From: Physcomitrium patens
Lineage: Eukaryota > Streptophyta > Bryopsida > Funariales > Funariaceae
Length of the DNA: 64,000 nucleotides
Direction of reading: 5' to 3'
NCBI RefSeq assembly: GCF_000002425.4
Contig: NC_037265.1
Location: 6,580,850 to 6,644,849, forward strand
Shown here: positions 45,402-54,831 of the stretch, one piece after another
Numbering within the stretch: position 1 is the stretch's first letter
Layout of the letters: each line of letters opens with the position of its first letter
Translations under genes and position numbers: made by a program
Notes under the pieces: generated by a model
Databases searched by the model: none
The model's input: only the letters and a program-made list of their open reading frames with translations
Told to the model about the DNA's origin: nothing

Positions 45402-46925
45402 ATGGAGCCTATGAAGCTGAAAATACGAGATTTTTGAAACGTTCAAATATTTCAGTTTTTGTGAAGGTCAGATAGTTTGTCTTTAATTAATGTAGCATTA
45501 GTGGAAGAATACATTGCAAACTATGATCCACAGGATGGATCAAGCATAGTACAAGGGTGCGTTATCAGTATTGATGAGAAGATCCTTGAAAAAGTACTGT
45601 TTCTTCTAGATGGAGAGATTGTGGTGGAAACTGAGGAGTCTAGTGACTTCCAATCGGGAAGTTAGTTCAAAAAAGGCATGTCATCATTTGAGAAGAACCA
45701 AGGTTGGCCGACGGTTGAGGTAATTTCATTTGAGCTCATGGAATGGTTGCGCTTCATGCTGAGGCGTCTAAGGTTGTATCGACACAACACATATATATCA
45801 AGACGGTTAATGTTTGCAGCGGTAGGGACATTTGAAGGGATGGTGTTCAATTAGGTAGCTTATGTAGCAACCCGTATTCATGCGGAAATGAGAGCCAAGC
45901 ACAAAATAGGAAAGTTTACAGCGTTGCTATATTCCAATTATGTATATGTTGTGATCGCGTACATATTGTATCAAACATCACTGGAAAAGGGAAGTTCTGA
46001 ACAAGTACTAGTACCTCCGCAGTGAGAACAAAATTCGTTGGTATAGAATGTCAATACAATGGAGGTAATACATGAAATTGGAGAATCTAGTTGTCCAGTG
46101 GCACCGAAAACGGATCCGATTTCTTCGGTGGTGGAGGAGGAGAATGAAGTCCCGACGTTGTTAGATATCAATTAGTTAGCGTTTTCATAGGGCTGGCTAC
46201 CGGAAGGCGTACATCTTAAAAATTCTTTATTGAAGTACATTTTGCAAATACATTGCATGGTACGAGCATTGGATGTAGAGGGCAGTGGTAAACTGGAATT
46301 AGAGGCAAGCAAAAAAGTGATATCAGTACAAACACAAAGAATTGAAAAGCAAGAATGGATCATCCATGCGAATGCGGAATCCAAGCTCCTATTGGAGCGA
46401 CAAATTGGGAAACAACATGAAGCTTGGGACAAAGAAAGAGAGCGTATGGTAGAGACCCATAGGCAAGAACTATTCCGGGCTCGCAATCATTCAATTTTGA
46501 AACAGAAAAAAGTAAAGGGTCAGTTGGTAATAAAACGAGAAAAGACCGAGTTATTGGCGCAAGAGAAATTGGTATTGAGTGACCAATACAGATATGAAAC
46601 GAAGTGATTAAGGGCTGAAATTGAGGCCTTGGACACCGAGGTGACTAGATTGGCAAAGGATTTAGTCAATATTGGTCAAGCACAAGTATCGATGTTGCCA
46701 GTTGCCGAAGTTCTAGAAGAAAGGAGTCACTTTCAGCGCTAGTTGGAGTTGAGAGATGCCCAGATCCTGAAATTGGAAGTTCAAGTCCATGAACTTGGTG
46801 AATATAATGAAGACCTTTCAGCTCAGTTGAAGCAAAAGCCGATGGAAGGATTGGAGGAGGATGAAGATTTGCAGTTGGAATTGGAATCAGTGGAACCAAT
46901 AATAGATACTGCACCAATTGATTAA
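45402..46925 (+). pseudogene. gypsy-2 extra 3' open frame, coiled-coil protein
   Basis: A single frame of 508 codons starts at ATG 45402 (MEPMKLKIRDF) and ends at TAA 46923-46925. It has about 11 point stops (for example 45432-45434, 45663-45665, 45852-45854, 46605-46607, 46740-46742) and no frame shift. The N-terminal part (to about 46020) looks globular and helical, with SLSLINVALVEEYIANYD, EKILEKVLFLLDGEI and ELMEWLRFMLRRLRLYRH. The C-terminal part (about 46280-46850) is a long coiled coil rich in Glu, Lys, Gln and Leu (ASKKVISVQTQRIEKQEW, RERMVETHRQELFRARN), ending acidic. It has no membrane segments or signal peptide, so it is not an env. I do not recognise the family. The N-terminal part may relate to helical proteins carried by other plant retroelements, but that is a guess. 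Confidence 0.75.
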
Positions 46926-47033
46926 TTAGATAGGATAGAGGGATCGTAATTTTTGTAGACTTTTGTTAGATAATTTTTAGATAGGTATCAATTGAGTATT
47001 TGCAAGGATGCTGCACAGTTAAGAATGGGACTA

Positions 47034-47575
47034 TGTAGAATAAGTAATTATTTTCAGAATGTAGATACCTAGTGTATAGTGTAAATAGGGATAGATAACT
47101 GCTGAAAAGGTGGTTCAGTAGGTAGAATGGATGAATAGTCAAGAAAAGTAGTTATCATCTTTAATATAGGAGTTGACATCTCGGGGTAGTATAAGGAGGA
47201 TGGGAGAGGGGAAGAAAATGGCAGATTGTGAGAGTTGTGAGCCGAGGTAAGCTTGGTGCTACTTCTTTTTTTTTATTTGTTATTTTCTTTGAATAAGAGG
47301 AATGAATGTTTCTGAATATTGTGAAGTGAATTATAGAAATGTGATTGGTATTATTTGAGAGAAGAAAGATTGAATGCTGAAATCTGATTGTAGTTCAGCA
47401 GAGAGAATGAATCTGTCTTTGTGTGAAACACTGTAATGTGAATGGCAGTTCTGTGTGAAGAATTCCAGAGATTGGAACGAGGGTAATTGTGTGCTGAAAG
47501 CTGTGCAGGCACAGTATTACAGTTGGAGATTATAAAGGTGAATATATTGGTAGAAATAGCAGTTATTGGTATGAT
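47034..47575 (+). repeat. gypsy-2 3' LTR, left part
   Basis: Starts TGTAGAATAAGTAATT after the purine-rich AAGAATGGGA; cut at ATGAT by gypsy-3a. Confidence 0.92.
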
Positions 47576-48136
47576 TGTCACGGCCATAATCATGTAAGCT
47601 AATAATTACATATAGAAATAGGTAGAAGTAAGTAAAAGTAGGTAAAAGTAAGTTAATTCTATAATATTTAATATGAAAGCTTCCTAGAAACTTCCTAAAC
47701 GCTGCTTTGACTTCATAGGTGTCTTTAATTGACTTTTTGGATTAGAAACATGGTGAACAAGTTGGCCATGTGCCACACATGTTATTAGCTCAAAGATCAA
47801 GCTAACTATGTGGCCCACATGTAGAAAAACTTGCCTTGTAAGTCAAGGCATGTGCCCTACAAAGTCAACATATATTGGAGGTCATATAGATCGTCGCCAC
47901 ATTGCTCTTAGTTAGATAGTATATATAAAGACAAGAGTGAAGGCTTCTTCACTCTTGTCAACTCCTTTCTTGCTTCTAGTCTAGTTTCAAGGATCTCTAG
48001 TTTTCTTGTCTTTTGGCAATAGCCATTCCACTTTCTCTTTCAATATATATACTTATTTATATATATTTTTTTACCTCTCTTTGAGTGAAGGCTCACTTGT
48101 CTGAATTATTTTTTCATCAAGTTCTTGTCCTTGACA
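47576..48136 (+). repeat. gypsy-3a 5' LTR
   Basis: 561 bp, TGTCACGGCCATAATC to CTTGTCCTTGACA. TATA box TATATATAAA at 47920-47929. Confidence 0.95.
47930..47959 (+). promoter_or_regulatory. Inverted repeat at presumed transcription start of gypsy-3a
   Basis: GACAAGAGTGAAG, loop GCTT, CTTCACTCTTGTC: 13 bp, perfect. The right arm begins about 27 bases after the start of the TATA box and holds ACTCTTGTCAA (47951-47961), the complement of the primer site at 48139-48149. The same structure is at 52777-52806 and 62311-62340. Confidence 0.88.
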
Positions 48137-48138
48137 GA

Positions 48139-48149
48139 TTGACAAGAGT
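48139..48149 (+). promoter_or_regulatory. gypsy-3a self-primer binding site
   Basis: TTGACAAGAGT, two bases after the LTR, is an exact 11-nt complement to 47951-47961 near the presumed RNA 5' end. Tf1 of fission yeast primes from the first 11 nt of its own mRNA in this way. I see no tRNA match here. Confidence 0.78.
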
Positions 48150-48348
48150 ACACCTACAATATTAGAGATTTGTTTAATCTTGATTAAGAGTGGATTACCC
48201 CTTTTTCTTGATAAGTTATAAGCGTATTAGAAGTTGCGGATTACCCTCTTCTTAACTGATATTGTTCTTAGTATTTTCTTTGTCCGCAAGTCCTCTCTTC
48301 TATTTGTCTTGAGCGATATTAGACATCTTCTCTCTTCTAAGTATTATC

Positions 48349-49347
48349 ATGGCAAAACTTCTTGAAATGAAGAAAGCAATGGTACAAATACAAGAGCAAT
48401 TGAGGGAGTTAATGCTTGCGATGCATCAACTCAATTTACCACCACAAGAAGCAACAAGATTGGCAGGAAGTGAAGATATAGAAATGGTTGGAGCAGCTTC
48501 AACATCTGCACCAAACCATGTCCTTTCTCCTATGGTGGAACGCCTTTCAAATGTTAGAGAACCAAGAATTATCCTACCCGAGAAGTTTGATGGCACCAGA
48601 TCCAAGTTTCGAGGATTTATCAATCAAGTGCAACTTCTGATTGAACTTCAATCCCAAAGCTATCCAACTCCAGGATCACAAGTTAGATTTATTGGTACGC
48701 TTCTTTCAGGTTCGGCACTATCGTGGTTTTCATCTTTTCTTGAACGACGAGATCCAATATTAGATAATCTAGAGGCTTTTTTGGCGAAGTTTCGATCCAT
48801 GTATGGAGAACATGATGCAATTCATGTTGCAACTAATAAGATCCGTATTTTACGATAAGGCAATCGATCAGTAACGTTATATGCTTTATAATTTTGACAA
48901 CTTGTAACTGATATCAAGTGGGATGATGCTGCACTTATTAGCCAATTTTTCTATGGATTACAATATGAGGTAAAAAAATTAATGCTCAACTTACCTGATC
49001 TTCAAACATTGAGTCAAGCAATTGAATTTGCTGTGAAGTGCGACAATCATCTTTTTGAATTCTGATCTGAGAACCGTACAAGTGGACCTCAACATTGCTA
49101 TAATTCAATGGCAACACCAACACCTCTTCAACACATACATTCGGAAGTAGAGGATATGCAAATTGATGCAGTACGTTTCAAACTTCTTACTGAGCAAGAA
49201 AAGACTCGTCGTCGTCAAAAAGGATTATGTTTATATTCTAGAGAACTAAAGCACACTGCTCAACATTGTTCAAAGAAACGACGCAATCACAAAATGAAGA
49301 GTATGGCTGTGAAAGAAGATAATATGTCGAAAAACGAGTTTATCTAG
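48349..49347 (+). pseudogene. gag: gypsy-3a gag
   Basis: Starts at ATG 48349 with a short coiled coil (EMKKAMVQIQEQLRELMLAM). Capsid-like words are KFDGTRSKFRGFINQVQL and GTLLSGSALSWFSSFLE. Stops at 48856-48858 (a Gln codon in gypsy-3b), near 48886 and 48894, and near 49062. The knuckle is damaged (CLYSRELKHTAQHC; Cys to Ser). Gag ends near 49347; pol continues in the -1 frame. Confidence 0.88.
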
Positions 49348-51520
49348 CTATAATAGGGACCGTGTGGCTGGAACCTTGTACAACTTCTAGTAAAGGTCCT
49401 ATTCTCTCCTTAAAGCCCTCTCCTTGTTTTACATTAAATATTATTTTAGGACCTAAACATTACAAAGTCTCTGCCTTGTTACATTCAGGAGCCTCAGCGT
49501 GTTTTTTAGATGAAGACTTTATTAAAAGACATAGCATATCTTTAGTAAAGAAAACCAAACCTGTTCATGTAGAAGTCATAGATGGTCGTCCATTGTCTTT
49601 TGGAGATATTACTCACGAAACCCTTCCTATAGAAGTAATAATCAATGGTCATAATAGTTTTGTAGTATTTAATATCATTAAATCTCCATCTAATCCAATC
49701 ATCTTAGGTTTATCGTGGTTAAAAAAATACAACCCTCAAATAGACAGGATTTCTTGAACTCTTACTTTCTCTAAAAGTATAACTAACAGTGTAATTAAGC
49801 AAGTAAAGAATCATAAATCTAGTTCAATTAAACCCATATTTATAGAAGCAAAAGCTTTCTTGTATGCTGCTATGAAAGAATCACCATACATTATTTATGC
49901 TACACCCGTTCCTACTGGTGAAAAGACTTCAAGTGGCATTCCAACCAATATCGAGAATTTCAAGATGTATTTGAAAAAAAGAATGCTGATACACTCGCAG
50001 AACATCGTCTCTATGATTGTTCAATTGACCTTCAAGAAGGAGCACAACCGCCATTCGGACCAATCTATAGTTTATCACAAAATGAGTTGGTTGAACTCAA
50101 GGAGTATATTGAAGAAAATCTAGCCAAGAATTTCATACGCCATTCTAAATCTCCAGCAGGTACTCCAATTCTATTTGTAAAGAAAAAAGATGGATCATTG
50201 CGGATGTGTGTTGATTATCGAGGACTGAACACGATTACCATCAAAAATAGGTATCCACTACCTTTAATATCAAGACTTCTTGATCAGCTGAATCAAGCTA
50301 AGATCTATACAAAAATAGATCTTCGGGGAGCATACAATCTAGTACGCATTAAAGAAAGAGATGAATGGAAGACTACGTTTCGAACTAGGTATGGATATTT
50401 TGAATACATCGTCATGCCTTTTGGACTTACAAATGCACCAGCAGCTTTTCAACATCTAATGAATGATGTTTTTCAAGAGTTTTTGGACGATTTTGTGGTA
50501 TGTTATCTAGACGACATCTTGATCTATTCTAAGAATCTAAAAGAACATGAACTTCATGTTCGTCATGTATTACAAAAATTAAGAGATGCAGGACTCTATG
50601 CCAAGATAGAAAAAAGAGTATTCCATACTACTCAAGTTGATTTCTTAGGTAACATCATTTCAAATGATAGACTTATGATGGATCCTAAGAAATTTCAAAC
50701 TATTATAGATTGGAAGATCCCAAAAATGGTAAGAGATGTCCAATATTTTTTGGGATTTGCCAACTACTATCGGATCTTCATCAAAGACTTCTCTCGAGTT
50801 GCAGCTCCACTTACACGTTTGACTTATAAAGACAAACTCCAATGGAATCAAGAAGCAAAAGTTACTTTTGAATCTTTGAAGACAGTGTTTGTTTCTGCAC
50901 CAATCTTGTATCGTGTTGATTTTTCCAAAGCATTCTTTATGGAAACAGATGCATCGGACTTTGCTCTGGGTGCGGTTTTATCACAAATGGGAACAGATGA
51001 CAAACTTCATCCAGTAGCCTTTCATTCAACAAAATTCTCAGTAGCAAAAATTAATTATGAGATCCACGACAAAGAACTTCTTGCAATTGTGGATTCTTTT
51101 CAAGAATGGCATCATTATCTAGAAGGCGCTTCTAGTCTAGTCACCGTGTATACGGATCACAAGAACTTCGAATATTTTATATCAGTACGTGTATTAAATT
51201 GTCGCCAAGCTCGTTGGAGCATGTCTTTATCAAGATTCGAGTTCATCATCACTTATCGGCCAGAAAAACAACAAGGTTTATCCGATACCTTGTCTAGACG
51301 TTTTTATCTTGCACCAAAAGAACGAGATGTAGCTTTTGAGCAACAAAGAACGGTTCTCTTGAAGCTGGAGCAATTTCATCTTCGAGCAATAAAATCAACA
51401 TTGACTGTTGATTTAACTTTCCTTAAGCAAGTCCAGTTAAGTATGTCTTCAGACCCTCTTGTTCATGATATCAAGAACAATTCTTCTAAATCTCATGATC
51501 CATCTAAATTTGAATTCTAG
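49348..51520 (+). pseudogene. pol: gypsy-3a protease, reverse transcriptase, RNase H
   Basis: Protease shows SALLHSGASACFLDE: the catalytic Asp of the D-S-G triplet is His here (gypsy-3b has DSG). A stop near 49755 and a one-base loss near 49960 follow. From 50087 the RT and RNase H are open for 477 codons: FVKKKDGSLRMCVDYRGLN, KIDLRGAYNLVRI, MPFGLTNAPAAFQHLMN, YLDD box (VCYLDDILIYSKN), FLGFANYYRIFIKDFS, then RNase H with METDASDFALGAVLSQ, YEIHDKELLAIVDSF and YTDHKNFEYF. The RT and RNase H catalytic residues look intact. Confidence 0.9.
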
Positions 51521-51958
51521 AACAACCTACTCTATTTCGAAGGGCCAACGAAAGGCCAATGCGGTTGTCTATCGAAAAGAACAACCATCATTCGTCTTAG
51601 GTGATAAGATATGGCTACTTTGTCGCAATATCAAGACCACTCATCCTTGTGACAAGTTGGACTATTGAAGGCTTGGACCATTTTCTATTTCTGCACAAAT
51701 CAATCCAGTTACATATTGTTTACATCTACCAGAGTCAATGAAAATCCATCCAGTATTCCACATGTCTCTTTTTGAACCATACATGGGAGCCAATAAAGAA
51801 TCTTACAAATGCAGCAAAGGCGGTGGAGGCTTTTCATTGACGACATCCATCAAAACAAAGATGAAAACTTTGTTTATAAAAGAAACAACATCTAGGCAAG
51901 ATAACATTCTACTTTCAATTCTTGTTCGTAGCTTCGTTTTAGTAGTGGCGCTCAAGAG
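51521..51958 (+). pseudogene. pol: gypsy-3a integrase C-terminus only
   Basis: Just after the RNase H end, sequence jumps to the integrase C-terminal domain: SFVLGDKIWLLCRNIKTT, a GPY/F-type word after a stop ([16 protein letters not shown]) and [16 protein letters not shown]. The HHCC finger and DDE core are absent, so a deletion of several hundred bases or more has occurred near 51540. No chromodomain is visible. Confidence 0.85.
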
Positions 51959-52315
51959 ATGGAGAACCAACAACCAGTGGATTTAACTCAAGAGCCTTCA
52001 TTTGTTGACCTGCCAGACGAGACATTACGATTGTCACAACCTTCAAGATGACTCAATCGAGATGAAGATCTTCAAGAACGACATATTCTTCCTCGAATAG
52101 ATGGTGAGATACAACTCGTTTGGTATCACGATTTGCGAAGAAACTTTCGATGTTTTGTGGTTTTGCTAGAGGTAGGAACAACTCCTGATGGTGTTTCAAA
52201 TATTCTATTTGAAGGAAGTTACGAAGGCCTCAACAATGATCAAATAACTAGGTGGTCTTCTCGCCCTGGTATGGGACACTATCGATGGTTGAGAGGCCGT
52301 ATCAATCATTTTTGA
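51959..52315 (+). pseudogene. gypsy-3a 3'-terminal open frame, unknown
   Basis: 118 codons from ATG 51959 ([18 protein letters not shown]) to TGA 52313-52315, with one in-frame TGA near 52049 in QPSR.LNRDED, probably an Arg codon once. Arg-rich centre (RIDGEIQLVWYHDLRRNFRC), then VVLLEVGTTPDGVSN and WSSRPGMGHYRWLRGRINHF. It sits where chromoviruses carry a chromodomain but I cannot match it to one. It lies in another frame than the integrase end, about 110 bp before the 3' LTR. It may be a separate gene or a shifted pol tail. Confidence 0.55.
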
Positions 52316-52409
52316 AGAGAACGGAGATTAGAGTATGTGGCAAATATAATTCGTCGCATCATAGATTTCTTCAACATATGATGACCGCTCCTCGTAGAAC
52401 TCGTCCCTA

Positions 52410-52422
52410 GAAGGGAGGATAA
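52410..52422 (+). promoter_or_regulatory. gypsy-3a polypurine tract
   Basis: GAAGGGAGGATAA abuts the 3' LTR start at 52423, the expected position of the plus-strand primer. Confidence 0.82.
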
Positions 52423-52983
52423 TGTCACGGCCATAATCATGTAAGCTAATAATTACATATAGAAATAGGTAGAAGTAAGTAAAAGTAGGTAAAAGTAAGT
52501 TAATTCTATAATATTTAATATGAAAGCTCTCTAGAAACTTCCTAGATGCTGCTTTGACTTCATAGGTGTCTTTAATTGACTTTTTGGATTAGAAACGTGG
52601 TCAACAAGTTGGCCATGTGCCACACATGTTGTTACCTTAAAGATCAAGCTAACTATTTGGCTCATACGTAGAAAAACTTGCCTTGTAAGTCAAGGCATGT
52701 GCCCTACAAAGTCAACACCTATTGGAGGTCCTATAGATCGTCGCCACGTAGCTCTTAGTTAGATAGTATATATAAAGACAAGAGTGAAGGCTTCTTCACT
52801 CTTGTCAACTCCTTTCTTGCTTCTAGTCTAGTTTCAAGGATCTCTAGTTTTCTTGTCTTTTGGCAATAGCCATTTCAGTTTCTCTTTCAATATATATACT
52901 TGTTTATATATATTTTGTTACTTCTCTTTGAGTGAAGGCTCACTTGTCTGAATTATTTTTTCATCGAGTTCTTGTCCTTGACA
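52423..52983 (+). repeat. gypsy-3a 3' LTR
   Basis: 561 bp, same ends as the 5' copy; the inverted repeat at 52777-52806 is unchanged although the rest has diverged. Confidence 0.95.
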
Positions 52984-53205
52984 ATGACTGAATTGCTATA
53001 AGGAAGAGATCGATAAAGTGAAGAAGGAGATTATGTTTCCTTGTGTGTTCAGATATTGAAAATAGAGACAATACATTTAGGAGGTAATTGATTGTGTGAC
53101 CCTAACGTGAACGCTTAAGCAACTAGTCATTCTCCATGTTCGAATCTCCCTATACGACTTTATGTTGGGAGGTTTCTTCCGGAATAAAAAAAATGAGCAA
53201 TCACA
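52984..53205 (+). repeat. gypsy-2 3' LTR, right part
   Basis: Starts with the target copy ATGAC (52984-52988), then matches 38370-38591, ends GAGCAATCACA and is followed by AGTGC. Confidence 0.92.
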
Positions 53206-54831
53206 AGTGCCAAAAATGTACATGAGCAATTTGGAGGAGATTAATTTACATTTATGGCAAGTGAAGGCACCTCTATGGCTACCATTTCCAAGTGGATTGT
53301 TGATTCAGATGCCACCAAGCACATGACACCATACAAGTGTTCATTTGACACTTATAAAAAAATTTCAGCAACAATTATGATTATGGGAGACAATGACATG
53401 GCACAAGCGATTGGAATAGGCTCTATTGTAGTGGAGATTGTTGTGAGAGGACAATCAAAGACGATTAGATTACAAGATGTCTTGCATATATCCAAGATCA
53501 AGAAAAATCTCCTTTCGGTGAGTAAATTAGTTTCACATGATTGCAAAGTGCAATTTGATAAAAATGGATGCTTTATAAGAACATTAAAAGGAGATGATGT
53601 TGCCAAAGGCTTTAGAGATGGCAACCTTTACTTCATCAAATGTAAGATGGTGAATGGAATTGAAGTGGCCGTATTTGCTGAGTTTTCACTTGATTAAGAC
53701 AAGTTTGGTATTTGACATCGACGCCTTGGTCATTTGAATGCAAAGAGCATGAAGGAACTCCAATCTATGGTAAGTGGCATGGATCTTGGTCAATTTAGCC
53801 ACAATGCCAATACACTTGCTTGTGAAGGTTGTATTCAAGGCAAACAACAAAAGGCCCCATTTCCAAGTGGAGTTGCAACACGTGCCAGCAAGTTGTTGGA
53901 AATTGTACACTCAGATGTTTGTGGACCTATAAGGACGCCATCAATAGGAGGAGCACGGTATTTTGTGACTTTTATTGATGATTTTTCAAGGAAGATGTGG
54001 ATTTATATCATCAAATGCAAGACTGAGTGCTTTTCTAAATTCAAGGAGTTTAAGGCACTTGTAGAAAAGCAATGTGATTGTAAGATCAAGGTGTTGCGCA
54101 CGGACAATGGAGGTGAGTACATGCCAAACCATTTTGATGAATTTTTAAAGATTCAAGGTATTGCAAGTCAAACCTCTATCCCATACACTCCACAACAAAA
54201 TGGAGTTGCTGAAAGAGCAAATCGCACTTTTGTGGAGATGGCAAGGAGTATGCTACATGCACAAAACCTTCAGTTTGAATATTGGGAGGAAGCCACGGTA
54301 ACAGCAGTATATACAAGAAATAGGTGCCCTACAAGTGCACTTTTATCAAGAACTCCTAAAGAAGCTTGGAGTGTGAGAAAACCTTGTGTTTCATACATGA
54401 TGACTTTTGGATGCATCGCCTATGAGAAGGTACCAGATTGTATGAGGTCCAAATTTGATGCAAAAAGTATAAAATGTGTATTTGTAGGATATTGTAAAGG
54501 TACTAAGGCACATAGACTAATGGATTTGAATACCAAGAAGATCATCAAAAGTCATGATGTAGAATTTTTGGAACATAAGAGTGCTTGTGAGCACTTGGAG
54601 ATGTGTCCAAGTCGGAACAATAATGTGTTTATGGACACATCTCCAATTTTAGCAAAAGAGAAAGGAAAAGATGATGATTGCAATGAAGATGGTGTGAATG
54701 AAGAAGGAGAGACAAAGAAGGTGAAGAAAGAGATCTCTACAATTCCAAGGACTATCAATGTTCAAGATATTGAAGATGATGATGATGATGATGATGAGCA
54801 GGAGTATCAGCCTTTGAATGAGAAAAGATAA
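53206..54831 (+). pseudogene. pol: CopC-1 protease, integrase, linker
   Basis: It continues CopC-1 gag after gypsy-2. Protease has WIVDSDATKHM (D-S-G changed to D-S-D by G-to-A). Stops near 53695 and 53714 lie in the pre-integrase finger. Integrase is then open from 53734 to 54831 (365 codons): RLGHLNAKSM, CEGCIQGKQQK, VHSDVCGPI, RTDNGGEY, TPQQNGVAERANRT, all catalytic residues present. The acidic linker has an Asp run (EDDDDDDDEQEYQPL) encoded by GATGAT repeats, ending at a TAA at 54829-54831. Confidence 0.9.

Larger units (their letters stand above)
47576..52983 (+). mobile_element. gypsy-3a, Tf1/sushi-like gypsy element
   Basis: It has two 561-bp LTRs with terminal TGTCA..TGACA repeats and the target ATGAT (47571-47575) / ATGAC (52984-52988). 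The undisturbed 5' LTR of gypsy-2 reads ATGAC there, so the left copy has mutated. The gag type, the gag/pol -1 overlap and the self-priming layout resemble the Tf1/sushi branch. The integrase core is deleted, so it is non-autonomous. The LTRs differ at roughly 20 positions by eye. Confidence 0.92.
37849..53205 (+). mobile_element. gypsy-2, Ty3/gypsy element holding gypsy-3a
   Basis: LTRs of about 740 bp (37849-38591; 47034-47575 plus 52989-53205) are flanked by AGTGC at 37844-37848 and 53206-53210. Order: tRNA-Asp-type primer site, gag, protease, RT, RNase H, integrase, then an extra 3' open frame. Without gypsy-3a it is about 9.9 kb. RNase H before integrase defines gypsy. There are about 30 in-frame stops but only one clear frame shift in gag-pol. 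Confidence 0.93.

Noticed and set aside
38933..46925. Altered genetic code (UAR as Gln, UGA as Trp) to explain gypsy-2 stops
   Set aside because: Normal Gln and Trp codons are used throughout, some stops replace Arg or Tyr codons, and neighbouring elements such as gypsy-3b read well with the standard code.
45402..46925. gypsy-2 3' frame as an envelope gene
   Set aside because: No signal peptide, membrane segment or Cys-rich ectodomain; the C-terminal half is a hydrophilic coiled coil.
47930..47959. 13-bp inverted repeat as a transcription terminator
   Set aside because: It lies about 10-40 bases after the TATA box in a eukaryotic LTR and has no T-run; a role at the transcript start is more likely.
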